39,194 bases of DNA. It comes from a virus. Numbering within the stretch: position 1 is the first letter of the stretch; each line of letters begins with the position of its first letter. Below are positions 29,240 to 37,123 of the stretch, one piece after another. Position numbers and translations under genes: made by a program. Below the pieces are notes generated by a model, which saw only the letters and a list, made by a program, of their open reading frames with translations, made no database searches and had not been told where the DNA came from. Location of the stretch: IMG/VR virus record IMGVR_UViG_3300025671_000173, positions 1 to 39,194 of that record. One strand, written 5' to 3'.

Positions 29240-31149
29240 TAGTAACCTCCACTTCTACGTCCTGGAAAAAACTGTTCTAAGAATTTATCTGCAGAACCTT
29301 TTGTCATCATTGGTATACTTAACATATTAGTCTTTTTCATTACAGATTGTGCAGCTTTTACAGCTTTACTTGCAGCAATAGCAGCAGCTACTTCATCCAA
29401 ACCTCTAGCTAAACCTTTTTGAAATGCTTTTTGATAATTAATATCTGTTTCCAAAACTGCTTTAGGTAAATCAGTTGGTTTAGTATTTTTAGAACCAGCA
29501 ACTACATTACCAGCTCCATATTTAGTTTTAAAAACTGCTCGTGACCTATCACCAGAACCAACACCTGGTTGTGGTTTAGGTTCACCAAAACTTTCATTTA
29601 TATCAGATTGACTAATACCTTCTGGTAACATATTAGGGTCTGTTAATGTAACTTTTTTACCTAGTACATTTTCCCACCATCCAAGACCTGTTTTTCCAGA
29701 ACTTAAGTTTTGATTTTTCATTGTAGTTTGATTAAAAAAATCACCTTCTCCTTTTGTTAAATAATCAAGTTTGTCATATTCTATAGTTGAAGGTTTAGCT
29801 GTTGTAGAATATCTAGGGTTAGGTTGTGATGAAACACTATATGTTTTATTAGCTGTTCCTGGTTCTATAGGTAATCCTTTACCTTCTCCTAATCTTAAAC
29901 TTGTATCTTTAATACCAGCTGAATATCTTTCAGATTTTACTATATCTAATCTTGGTGCATTATCCATAATTATTGCTTTACCTTTTGCTGAATTGTAATA
30001 ATCTACTTTATATTTTGTTACAAGTTTATCTATTGTATAATCTCTTGCATTTAAATTAGCTTTAGCTTTATTCATTATTTGTTCTGAAATAGGTTTTTTA
30101 GATTTAGGACTAGGTTTAAAATTATCAGATACTTGAGCAATTTCTTTTTGTAAAGCATTGTTATAATTTTTTTCTGCTACTTTTCTAAATTCTTTTGTTA
30201 TACCAAATTCTTCTAAATCTTTATCAAATCTACCAAAAGTACCTTGACCCTTAAATATATCTCCAGTTTCTTTAGTACCTTTAGGTACTTGATTTATTGC
30301 TGCAGATATATCTTGTCTTGGTCTAGCTACATCAGTATCAAATTTACCAGTATATTTAATTGAATCTTTTGAACGTTTAGAAGGTTTTTTCATAAGACCT
30401 TCTTCATTTATAGCAAGTTCTCTATCTACGGCATCTAGTCCTTGACCTTGAGTAGCTCTGTCATAATTAATTTCTCTAGCAGTTTGTTCATATGAAGTAC
30501 CCATTTGCATTTTAGATATTTCAATATCTGATTCTAAATCTACAATAATTTCGTTATAGTATTCTCTATAAGTTTTAGGAGTACCATCTTCTTTAAAAAA
30601 TTCTTGATTAGTAACAAGTTTATCTCCAGTTAAACCTTTACGTTTTGCTTTTTTCATTTCATATTCGAAATCAATATCAGCAGATTTTTTTCTAATAGCA
30701 TCTACTTGAGGGTCACCTGTAGGTATAAATTTTTTAGGACCTTTAGATACTGTCATTGGTTCATCAACTAAACTAGCGTCTACACTACTAGCAGCTTTTT
30801 TTACAGCATCTAATTCTTGTTGTAATGCAGCAACTGATTTAGATTGTTCTGTTTCAAAAGGAACCATATCAAAATCACCAACATCACCAAACTGTCTTAA
30901 TGAATCAGGATTTTGTCCACCTGTTGTTACTGAACTAGAAAATCTTTCATCAATAAAAGTTTGAGCATCATAATCTAATAATCTATCTAATTGTCTTTGA
31001 CGTTCAGCACTAGATGATTGTGCTGGATTATAATCCTCAGCACCTTCGCCCATATAAGGACCTTCTTCGTAACCTTCAGCTAATCCAGTAACATCATCAT
31101 CTCCGCTAAATGCAGAGCCTTTTTTAAATGGTTGTCCAATTTTTGGCAT
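29239..31149 (-). CDS. Large charged protein, 636 aa (unknown)
   Basis: A soluble, strongly charged protein, mostly helical or disordered. N-terminus acidic with Gly (GDDDVTGLAEGYEEGPYMGE), a middle rich in Lys-Asp/Glu, and a C-terminal helix (VAAAIAASKAVKAAQSVMKK) followed by FFPGRRSGGY. No signal peptide, no enzymatic motif seen. It sits between DUF5675 and the holin. It could be an ejected or DNA-associated virion protein; it is also reminiscent of disordered phage proteins with scaffold-like composition. Not recognised. Confidence 0.6.
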   Translation of the reverse strand: MPKIGQPFKKGSAFSGDDDVTGLAEGYEEGPYMGEGAEDYNPAQSSSAERQRQLDRLLDYDAQTFIDERFSSSVTTGGQNPDSLRQFGDVGDFDMVPFETEQSKSVAALQQELDAVKKAASSVDASLVDEPMTVSKGPKKFIPTGDPQVDAIRKKSADIDFEYEMKKAKRKGLTGDKLVTNQEFFKEDGTPKTYREYYNEIIVDLESDIEISKMQMGTSYEQTAREINYDRATQGQGLDAVDRELAINEEGLMKKPSKRSKDSIKYTGKFDTDVARPRQDISAAINQVPKGTKETGDIFKGQGTFGRFDKDLEEFGITKEFRKVAEKNYNNALQKEIAQVSDNFKPSPKSKKPISEQIMNKAKANLNARDYTIDKLVTKYKVDYYNSAKGKAIIMDNAPRLDIVKSERYSAGIKDTSLRLGEGKGLPIEPGTANKTYSVSSQPNPRYSTTAKPSTIEYDKLDYLTKGEGDFFNQTTMKNQNLSSGKTGLGWWENVLGKKVTLTDPNMLPEGISQSDINESFGEPKPQPGVGSGDRSRAVFKTKYGAGNVVAGSKNTKPTDLPKAVLETDINYQKAFQKGLARGLDEVAAAIAASKAVKAAQSVMKKTNMLSIPMMTKGSADKFLEQFFPGRRSGGY

Positions 31150-31150
31150 A

Positions 31151-31756
31151 TTATATCATTCTCTTTTCATTTAGTTTAGCAGATAATATTTGCACTTCGC
31201 CACTTATCTCTTGTAATTTTTCCATAACATCTTTAGAACTAATTAAATCTGATGGACTATCATTACTTGCTACTATTGATAGCTTACCATCATAATCTAT
31301 ATATTCAACCTCTACATTTAAACCTGACTGAATAGCTGCTAATACACGTGGATATACAAGTTTATATGCATCAACACTATTACCTACAAACCCATCTTTG
31401 TTTACTAGGTTACTAGTTTGTGTATTTCCCAACAGTAAACAACCTGCAGTATTCTCATCTGTGTTACCTACGTGCCATAGTATGTACTCAAATCCTGGTA
31501 CATCTAGTACCCATATCATACCTTTATGGAAATCTGCACCATACTTTGATATATATTTATTATGAAATCCACCTTCAGTACGTAGTCCTAGCTTATAAGT
31601 ACCAGCAGGTATGCGTGTTTCACCCCAGACTTTAACATCACGTTGTTCATCTTCTAATGTGTAACAAAGAAATGTACGCTTACCATTGTTGACTTCAAAT
31701 AGCAAACCTGATGTAGAGTCTTTTTGACTACTTACTCTAAGAACTTCGTACTTCAT
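31151..31756 (-). CDS. DUF5675-family protein, possible cell-wall-acting protein
   Basis: A 201-aa protein with IPAGTYKL (48-55), GGFHNKY (62-68), WVLDVPGFEYILWHVGNT (82-99) and GCLLLG (105-110), the hallmark pattern of DUF5675 (Pfam PF18925-type). In the family these proteins occur near phage lysis genes; the HxGN...GC arrangement recalls the L,D-transpeptidase active site, but activity is unproven. The C-terminus (about 170-200) is a coiled coil. It lies in the holin region, so a role in lysis or wall attachment is possible. It overlaps the 54-aa gene by 20 nt. Confidence 0.8.
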   Translation of the reverse strand: MKYEVLRVSSQKDSTSGLLFEVNNGKRTFLCYTLEDEQRDVKVWGETRIPAGTYKLGLRTEGGFHNKYISKYGADFHKGMIWVLDVPGFEYILWHVGNTDENTAGCLLLGNTQTSNLVNKDGFVGNSVDAYKLVYPRVLAAIQSGLNVEVEYIDYDGKLSIVASNDSPSDLISSKDVMEKLQEISGEVQILSAKLNEKRMI

Positions 31757-31901
31757 TTACTGATTCCCATACTGCACACCAACCATAAGGTGCTACTTGT
31801 TCTTGGAATTTAATGCAATAGTTATTAGAATAATATTCGCAATTACTACAATACTCACCAATTGTATTACTTCTGTTAACATACGCTCCTGGTAATGACA
31901 T
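31737..31901 (-). CDS. Small HiPIP-like four-cysteine protein, 54 aa
   Basis: A short frame with a clear cysteine pattern: YCSNCEYY (C18, C21), NYCIKFQEQV (C29) and GWCAVW (C42). Spacing CxxC...C...GWC-x-x-W matches high-potential iron-sulfur proteins (HiPIP), which hold a 4Fe-4S cluster, though typical HiPIPs are longer and exported. No signal peptide. It overlaps the next gene by 20 nt and the previous stop by one base. Whether it binds iron-sulfur or zinc is unknown. Confidence 0.62.
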   Translation of the reverse strand: MSLPGAYVNRSNTIGEYCSNCEYYSNNYCIKFQEQVAPYGWCAVWESVNEVRSS

Positions 31902-32194
31902 TACCACTTAACTTTATGTGACCAATACTTAGCAGACAACTTAGATGTAGGTTTACCTTGTGCATTATGTCTAGCATAATAAGACTTTTTACGTGCTTTA
32001 TCTTTTTTACTTTTAGGATTTTTACCAGCACCTTTAACGCCTTGTTGTCCAAATCTAACTAACTTGTATGTATTACCTTCTTTAGCCATAACAACATGCG
32101 ATTTAGTTTTGTGGCTAGGTGTACGTTTAGGTTTATTAACACCACTAAGACCTTCTTTTTTCATTGTGTTTTTAATACGTTCAGGTATTGCCAT
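31901..32194 (-). CDS. DUF6321-like basic protein, 97 aa
   Basis: Highly conserved-looking basic protein: GLSGVNKPKRTPSHKTKSHV, VMAKEGNTYKLVRFGQQGVK, GAGKNPKSKKDKARKKSYYA and SAKYWSHKVKW. This is the pattern of the DUF6321 domain, widespread in aquatic phages and plasmids and of unknown function; basic charge suggests nucleic-acid binding. A good site AGGAGATATA precedes ATG at 32194. Confidence 0.82.
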   Translation of the reverse strand: MAIPERIKNTMKKEGLSGVNKPKRTPSHKTKSHVVMAKEGNTYKLVRFGQQGVKGAGKNPKSKKDKARKKSYYARHNAQGKPTSKLSAKYWSHKVKW

Positions 32195-32247
32195 TATATC
32201 TCCTGTTTTCTCGTTTAACTAAGTATAATGATATCTGATTTGTAAAG

Positions 32248-32334
32248 CTATTTATTACTGCAGTTATCACTGCCATGCTTACAATTACAAATTTGAACAA
32301 ACGAACCATCTTCTTTTTTTTCTACCATGCACAT
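32248..32334 (-). CDS. Possible small Cys-rich protein, 28 aa
   Basis: The frame MCMVEKKEDGSFVQICNCKH followed by GSDNCSNK carries four Cys plus His. It begins just after the stop of the coiled-coil/TM gene with no clear ribosome binding site, so translation would rely on coupling. The length makes it uncertain. Confidence 0.33.
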   Translation of the reverse strand: MCMVEKKEDGSFVQICNCKHGSDNCSNK

Positions 32335-32336
32335 AA

Positions 32337-32513
32337 TTACATTATAAACGCTGCAATAACTATGGCTACTGTTCCTACTAATCCTAGTATTTTATGAAAC
32401 TCTGATTTATCTAATTTAGTATCTAATTGATTTTCTATTTTGTCTAACTTTTCTAATATCATTATATTTAATTCCTTCTGTGTGAAGCCATTACTATATT
32501 TTTCGTTAGACAT
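32337..32513 (-). CDS. Hemolysin XhlA-like small membrane protein, 58 aa
   Basis: An amphipathic coiled-coil N-terminal part (about 12-40: KELNIMILEKLDKIENQLDT) and one C-terminal transmembrane helix (about 43-58: LGLVGTVAIVIAAFIM). This is the architecture of XhlA-type phage proteins, which help holins or anchor lysis complexes. It starts with a TAATG junction. It may be a holin-like accessory; sequence alone does not decide. Confidence 0.65.
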   Translation of the reverse strand: MSNEKYSNGFTQKELNIMILEKLDKIENQLDTKLDKSEFHKILGLVGTVAIVIAAFIM

Positions 32514-32662
32514 TATGGTAGGTCATCCTCTCTAAGTGAAATAAAATCCCATTCCTTATCAAAGGATGAACGATTATCCCAATCCCAGTTACTTAATCTT
32601 TTAATATAAGAACTAATCTCTTTTAAAAAATAACCTATTAAGAAACCTATTATAAAATCCAT
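32513..32662 (-). CDS. Small membrane-anchored protein, 49 aa
   Basis: An N-terminal hydrophobic segment MDFIIGFLIGYFLKE and a charged, Trp/Asp-rich remainder (RLSNWDWDNRSSFDKEWDFI) ending REDDLP. A single transmembrane helix with cytoplasmic or periplasmic tail resembles small spanins or antiholins, but there is no lipobox and the helix is short. Coupled to the XhlA-like gene by a one-base overlap, consistent with a membrane/lysis cluster. Confidence 0.6.
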   Translation of the reverse strand: MDFIIGFLIGYFLKEISSYIKRLSNWDWDNRSSFDKEWDFISLREDDLP

Positions 32663-32685
32663 AAGCAGGATTATAACATAAAATG

Positions 32686-32988
32686 TTATGCAGGTTTTGG
32701 ATTATCAGATTTGACTTTTGCTATGTGGTCTGCCCAAACAGTAGTTCCATTAACGCTATCCCAGTACATCATATCTAACTGGTCTGCAATAGAACCATAA
32801 GCATCTTGTCTAGCTTGGATATAACCAAACTGTTGGTCATTCCACATAGAATTAGCTCTATCAATAATTGCTTGTTGATATTCTGTTTCAGTAAATTCTT
32901 TTACACCATTTGCGTCTTGACCAAACAATGGTTTAGCGTCCTCAACTTGTTGAGTTGCTATAACTGTTAGTTCTTCTAATGTTGCCAT
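32686..32988 (-). CDS. Fibre-module protein, 100 aa (QxDAYGSIADQLDM type)
   Basis: Contains RQDAYGSIADQLDMMYWDSV near residues 59-78 and the end DHIAKVKSDNPKP. This pattern (AYxSIxDQLDxxYxD) occurs in a family of short proteins found with tail-fibre genes in aquatic phages; function unknown, perhaps fibre assembly or a virion protein. ATG at 32988 follows AGGAGAGAT, a good ribosome binding site. Confidence 0.7.
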   Translation of the reverse strand: MATLEELTVIATQQVEDAKPLFGQDANGVKEFTETEYQQAIIDRANSMWNDQQFGYIQARQDAYGSIADQLDMMYWDSVNGTTVWADHIAKVKSDNPKPA

Positions 32989-33030
32989 ATCTCTCCTATA
33001 TTACCATATATTTCTTATACTTACTTGTTT

Positions 33031-33555
33031 TTAACTATAAGCAATTCCATATAAACTAAAATCTCCACTCATAGTTCCTGCTGAAACAAAAAACTTTACA
33101 CCATTATTTGCTTGTGCAACATAATGAGAGCCACCACCTATTTGTGTTTGTATTTCGCCTGTATCTCTTGTTCCACTACAATTACCAAACCACATTGGAT
33201 ATTTAGAACTTTCATTGAAATTACCTAATACAAATTCGCCTGACGCTACTTCCCCTGTTGAGTTTCCTAAGTTATTGTAACTAACATAAAATCTATCATA
33301 ATTTTGTAAAGCATTATTATATTCGCTTACTGATGTTTCAACTATAAGTGCTTGATTATAATTTGCACCTGTTTGTTCAGTACTACTTGCAAAAACTCTC
33401 ATTTGAAAAGAAATTCCGTCATTACTAAAAGTAACATTTCCCCACCTAACAATGTAATGATAATAATTTGTATTCCAATTTGTTAAACCTAAATCAACAT
33501 AACTTACTGCTGAAGCTGATGTATGTTGCAATAATTCTAAACTACCTGAAGCCAT
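33031..33555 (-). CDS. Fibre-like beta-sandwich protein, 174 aa (paralogue A)
   Basis: A Tyr/Asn/Ser-rich protein with alternating strands (YYHYIVRWGNVTFSNDGISF) and an end FSLYGIAYS. Similar strand order and endings occur in the next two genes, so three paralogous receptor-binding or fibre-tip proteins appear in tandem. No anchor domain, so it may attach through the larger neighbours. Family not recognised. Confidence 0.68.
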   Translation of the reverse strand: MASGSLELLQHTSASAVSYVDLGLTNWNTNYYHYIVRWGNVTFSNDGISFQMRVFASSTEQTGANYNQALIVETSVSEYNNALQNYDRFYVSYNNLGNSTGEVASGEFVLGNFNESSKYPMWFGNCSGTRDTGEIQTQIGGGSHYVAQANNGVKFFVSAGTMSGDFSLYGIAYS

Positions 33556-33557
33556 TA

Positions 33558-34076
33558 TTAACTCTCCCTATATCCAAAAACTCTAATCTTGCCACTTGTA
33601 AAAGTTTGTCCTGAATTAACTGTTATATATTTAAAACCTCTGCAACTTGTTGTAGCATTTAATTGCCCACCATAAATAACTAATCTTCCTGTAGTATCGC
33701 CTGAATAACTTGTAGAAAATATTTGTGTATAAACACTCTCATAAGGTTGTGAAATATTTATCCAACCACTCAAACCACCATTAGCAGAAAATACATCTGT
33801 TAAAACTGATTGCCACTCAGTATCACTAGAACTATATAAAGTTGCATTATTACCTGCCGTATCTTTAACTCTAAATCCATAAGAATAATTTGAAGTAATT
33901 TCTGTTCCTGAACTATCTAATAATCTTAAATCACTTCTTGTATTTGAACTGTTGCAAGATACATTAGAAAATACTATTTTATAATTTGTATAAGTGCTTG
34001 AAAAAACATTATCAACTGTAAAAGAAGTAACACCTGTTGTTATATCCAAATCTGCAATAGGTATTAATTTACTCAT
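33558..34076 (-). CDS. Fibre-like beta-sandwich protein, 172 aa (paralogue B)
   Basis: Begins MSKLIPIADLDITTGVTSFT and carries the same strand pattern (YTNYKIVFSNVSCNSSNTRS, then LRLLDSSGTEI) and a C-terminal end (GKIRVFGYRES). Likely a jelly-roll type fibre domain binding the host surface. It overlaps the upstream gene by 4 nt and ends 3 nt before paralogue A starts. Assigned from composition, neighbours and pattern. Confidence 0.68.
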   Translation of the reverse strand: MSKLIPIADLDITTGVTSFTVDNVFSSTYTNYKIVFSNVSCNSSNTRSDLRLLDSSGTEITSNYSYGFRVKDTAGNNATLYSSSDTEWQSVLTDVFSANGGLSGWINISQPYESVYTQIFSTSYSGDTTGRLVIYGGQLNATTSCRGFKYITVNSGQTFTSGKIRVFGYRES

Positions 34077-34732
34077 AGCACACCATATAAAGACATTGTT
34101 GTTCCTGCAATTATATTGTAACTAGCATTATTTGCATAAACTCTAAAAGAATTAAAAGCATTAAGAGTTGTAGTTGTATATAAAGTTTGATTTCTATATA
34201 TAGAAGTATCATTTGTGTTATATCCTAAATAACCACCAACTGCACTATCATATTTTGAAGTGCTTAACCAATTATCAAAAATATACCAACCTATAGCAGT
34301 TGCAGTAGTGCTAGAGTTATCACTTGAAACTGCATAAGTATAAGCAGTATCAGTAGCAGAACTTGTATTAGTATTAACTGTTTTATTATTACCATAAATA
34401 GATGCTTTTCTATGTGTTGCACTTGTATAAAAAGTTGAACAATTATTAGTTGATAATCTAATATCTAAGTGTTGTCCATTAGTAGTTCCACCACCATTAA
34501 AAATAAATAATTGTTGTGTATAAGTATCATTTTGAATATTTGTAAAATCAACATAATTAGTTGAGCCTGTTGCAATTTGTGTAGATATATGAATTAAACC
34601 TGTTAGCTCTAAAGACCATTGTCCTGCATTTAATAAATCTACAACATCATTAACTTCAAATATACCTGTGTTAGAACCATCTGCTTGTGTAGGACTTTGA
34701 GGTATATATCCGTATTCGTTGCTTTTACTCAT
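34073..34732 (-). CDS. Fibre protein with virion-anchor N-terminus, 219 aa (paralogue C)
   Basis: Residues 1-40 include YGYIPQSPTQADGSNTGIFE then VNDVVDLL, closely matching the N-terminus of the Gly-rich fibre gene upstream (NSGVFEVNDVVELLRKGQF), so both probably attach to the same virion site. The rest is a Thr/Ser/Asn/Tyr-rich beta domain (LFIFNGGGTTNGQHLDIRLS) ending TMSLYGVL, related to paralogues A and B. Likely a receptor-binding fibre. Confidence 0.74.
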   Translation of the reverse strand: MSKSNEYGYIPQSPTQADGSNTGIFEVNDVVDLLNAGQWSLELTGLIHISTQIATGSTNYVDFTNIQNDTYTQQLFIFNGGGTTNGQHLDIRLSTNNCSTFYTSATHRKASIYGNNKTVNTNTSSATDTAYTYAVSSDNSSTTATAIGWYIFDNWLSTSKYDSAVGGYLGYNTNDTSIYRNQTLYTTTTLNAFNSFRVYANNASYNIIAGTTMSLYGVL

Positions 34733-35123
34733 TTACTAAATCCCAATTTTGTGTTTCTTCGTTCCAAATATATGTTGTATCTTTACTTGTTTTTTGAGGA
34801 CAAGCTATAGGTGGTTGCCAAGTCCAAGTAGTATTATCTAATGTCCAACTTGGATAAGGTTGTGGTGCATAAAAGACATCATTTACTTCGTCATAAATTG
34901 CACCTATACCTGCATAATTACCACGATAAGCAGTTCCACCAAGTATATGTTCATTATTATATGTATTATAAGAAGTTCTTTTGCAAGTCATACCTAATAA
35001 ATTTGTATAGTGTTCTTCCCAAGATGATACATTGTCAGGTAATTCTGTTAAATCATTTTCATCTATTCCTACATATACTGCTTGAACAATATTATTTTCA
35101 TCTAAAAATGCGTAATGTGCCAT
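34725..35123 (-). CDS. Fibre-associated protein, 132 aa (MAHYAFLDENNIVQAV type)
   Basis: A member of a family seen in many aquatic phages (MAHxAxLDENNxVxxVxV start, then SYNTYNNEHILGGTAYRGNY, AGIGAIYDEVNDVFYAPQPY and PSWTLD). It is usually beside tail-fibre genes and may be a fibre tip or chaperone. The start is ATG at 35123, within the previous stop (TAATG); a TTG three codons upstream is not needed. Several Trp and Tyr residues suggest a carbohydrate-facing surface, but that is inference. Confidence 0.76.
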   Translation of the reverse strand: MAHYAFLDENNIVQAVYVGIDENDLTELPDNVSSWEEHYTNLLGMTCKRTSYNTYNNEHILGGTAYRGNYAGIGAIYDEVNDVFYAPQPYPSWTLDNTTWTWQPPIACPQKTSKDTTYIWNEETQNWDLVNE

Positions 35124-36022
35124 TAGGTCCAACTCACAGTTCCACTAACACCTGCTGTTATAGCAGTAACTTTATCGCTACCTACTGTAAATGTTGTAGC
35201 AGTTAAACCTGAAGTTGTTATTGTATGCGTACTAGGATAGCGTAAAATTACGATACCACTTCCACCACTTCCACCATTACCAAAACCATAAGCGTTGTCG
35301 TGACCACCACCGCCACCGCCACCTAAATTAGTAACACCGAATTGTCCGTAGCTTTCGTCAGTTCCAGCACCGTCGCCACCGCCACCTTGGCCACCGCCAC
35401 CTCCATTAACTCCGTCAAAATCTACGCCTTTACCTCCGCCACCACCTCGTCTTGTAGCAATACCTGTAATTGAAGAAGAAAGACCGTTACCACCAGCTCT
35501 GCCACCTGCATTTTCAGAACCACCACCACCTCCAGCTGAACCACCAACTTGACCTTGAATTGGATTAGTTACTCTTGCACCGTTCCAACCACCACCAGAA
35601 CCACCTGTATTACCTGTAGTCCTAAAGTTATTTCCTCTACCACCACCTGTAGCAGTTATTGTTGCAAATACTGAATTGCTACCATTATAACCACCTGAGC
35701 CAGATGTAATGCCACCACCACCTGCACCAACAGTTACTGTATATGAAGTGTTAGGTAATACTGTTAATGGTGTTTCTGTAGGTTGCTGACCACCTGAGTA
35801 TTCTGAAGCATAAGAATTGCGATAGCCACCGCCACCGCCACCATTACCATTATCAGAACCACCTCCACCTCCACCTGCAAGAACGAGGTATTGAACTTGA
35901 AATGTTTGTAATTTAAACTGACCTTTTCTTAGTAATTCAACAACATCATTAACTTCAAATACGCCTGAGTTTGCAGAACTAGATTGTGTAGGTTTAGCAC
36001 CTGTAAAGCCATACTTTGCCAT
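35123..36022 (-). CDS. Glycine-rich receptor-binding fibre protein, 299 aa
   Basis: N-terminal anchor as in paralogue C (NSGVFEVNDVVELLRKGQF, residues about 19-37), then QVQYLVLAGGGGGGSDNGNG and long Gly-rich blocks to about residue 275 (GGGGGG runs), and a short beta C-terminus ending SGTVSWT. Gly-rich domains of this type form stiff polyglycine-II lattices or loops in phage adhesins that bind hosts. ATG follows AAGGAGTACCT. Simple-sequence Gly codons may permit length change and host-range variation. Confidence 0.78.
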   Translation of the reverse strand: MAKYGFTGAKPTQSSSANSGVFEVNDVVELLRKGQFKLQTFQVQYLVLAGGGGGGSDNGNGGGGGGYRNSYASEYSGGQQPTETPLTVLPNTSYTVTVGAGGGGITSGSGGYNGSNSVFATITATGGGRGNNFRTTGNTGGSGGGWNGARVTNPIQGQVGGSAGGGGGSENAGGRAGGNGLSSSITGIATRRGGGGGKGVDFDGVNGGGGGQGGGGDGAGTDESYGQFGVTNLGGGGGGGHDNAYGFGNGGSGGSGIVILRYPSTHTITTSGLTATTFTVGSDKVTAITAGVSGTVSWT

Positions 36023-36034
36023 AGGTACTCCTTA

Positions 36035-36382
36035 TTAAACTGTGATTTCTAATGCAGACAAATATGCTTCTAAATCTCCTGAAGCTGCAGCACCTGTTAT
36101 TTTAATTTGTTCTCCACTTTCAAGAACAAGTTTAGAAGTACCTGCTAACTCTAAAGAGCTATCTGCAGGAACTGTCATAGTGTGTGCAATTTCGGCTTTT
36201 TTAGTTGTTCCATCACTCTGATATATTGTACAAGTTACTGTATCATCAGCAGCACCATCAATGTTAGTAACACGAAGTGATATGATGATTGCAACATCAG
36301 CAGCATCTGCTGAAGGTGCAGTATATAGTAATTGTTCAGAGCTAGTAACTGCTATATTTGCTGTGTTAAATGCTTCTGCCAT
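36035..36382 (-). CDS. Virion structural protein, 115 aa (beta-rich)
   Basis: A beta-rich small protein (VAIIISLRVTNIDGAADDTV, then KLVLESGEQIKITGAAASGD) ending LEAYLSALEITV. It has the look of a small Ig-like decoration or fibre-base protein commonly encoded beside tail fibres in aquatic phages. Cysteine is present once (residue 51 or so). It starts after a GGAGATAAG site and is followed 12 nt later by the Gly-rich fibre gene. Confidence 0.65.
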   Translation of the reverse strand: MAEAFNTANIAVTSSEQLLYTAPSADAADVAIIISLRVTNIDGAADDTVTCTIYQSDGTTKKAEIAHTMTVPADSSLELAGTSKLVLESGEQIKITGAAASGDLEAYLSALEITV

Positions 36383-36403
36383 TTATCTTATCTCCATATA
36401 TTT

Positions 36404-36604
36404 TTATATGCTTCCCATTACTATAGCACGAGCCTTTGTACTTGTCGTGTTAGTAACAGAAAGTGCTTCCATTATTTCCCTAAATGCTAGTGATATTGCA
36501 CCACCAGTATCAGGTAATAAATCTATATCTTCATCTATTGGTAAATTACCTATAGTGTCTATTCCTAGACTTCCACCTTCTTTGAGCATTAATAATATAC
36601 CCAT
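36404..36604 (-). CDS. Small virion-module protein, 66 aa (unknown)
   Basis: The product MGILLMLKEGGSLGIDTIGN then LPIDEDIDLLPDTGGAISLA ends with a helical stretch. Not recognised. It lies 3 nt after the 171-aa gene and 21 nt before the 115-aa gene, in the compact tail-fibre operon, which supports its reality. The hydrophobic N-terminus is short and followed by acidic residues, so a signal peptide is unlikely. Confidence 0.58.
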   Translation of the reverse strand: MGILLMLKEGGSLGIDTIGNLPIDEDIDLLPDTGGAISLAFREIMEALSVTNTTSTKARAIVMGSI

Positions 36605-36607
36605 AAA

Positions 36608-37123
36608 TTATCCTAAAGCTATTACTAAACCAAGACTTGCTTTTGTAGCAACTTGTGTATCTGTATACGCTTTAATACTTTCAGAACTAGCTACATCTGT
36701 AGCTGTTGCACTTGCAAATGTATCATCATCTTGTATATCTGCTACAGGTATAGCTGCATTAGCAACTGTAGAAACTGCATCAACTCTGTCATTTAAATCT
36801 TCCATATGTTCTGCTAATACAGCTAAACGTACAGTTGTTCCAATTTGATGGTCAGGTGGAGTACCACCATATCTGTTTTCTAAATCTCTTGTTATTGTAT
36901 TTAACGAAGTTCCTGATGATGATGTAACAGATACAACTTCTCTGTTACCAGAGTTATCTGGGTCTAATACTAAATAAATAGGACTACCTGCACTAGCATT
37001 AATAACTGAAGTACCATTAGTTGTAGGTGCAGTAGCAACTGTAGTTGATGTAGCACCACTAGCTAAAAGAGTAGCTAAAGTACTTTCGTAAAAGTTTACT
37101 ATTTGACTTTCTATATTTGCCAT
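36608..37123 (-). CDS. Fibre/baseplate-type protein, 171 aa
   Basis: The N-terminal helical start (MANIESQIVNFYESTLATLL), a Thr/Ser/Ala-rich beta part containing SPIYLVLDPDNSGNREVVSV, and an RDLENRYGG segment followed by a Val/Ala-rich helix (LNDRVDAVSTVANAAIPVAD) resemble small virion proteins adjoining tail spikes in aquatic phages. C-terminal region may be a trimeric coiled coil. It starts one base before the 661-aa gene's stop. Confidence 0.65.
   Translation of the reverse strand: MANIESQIVNFYESTLATLLASGATSTTVATAPTTNGTSVINASAGSPIYLVLDPDNSGNREVVSVTSSSGTSLNTITRDLENRYGGTPPDHQIGTTVRLAVLAEHMEDLNDRVDAVSTVANAAIPVADIQDDDTFASATATDVASSESIKAYTDTQVATKASLGLVIALG

Noticed and set aside
32195-32245. 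Possible leftward promoter (TTTACA with TATACT) before the DUF6321 gene
   Set aside because: Spacing is about 13 bp, too short for a sigma70 promoter; nearby AT-rich alternatives have no -35 match.
36261-36848. Plus-strand frame of 195 aa across the tail genes
   Set aside because: Mirror of the 115-, 66- and 171-aa genes, which are compactly arranged and have proper starts on the minus strand.
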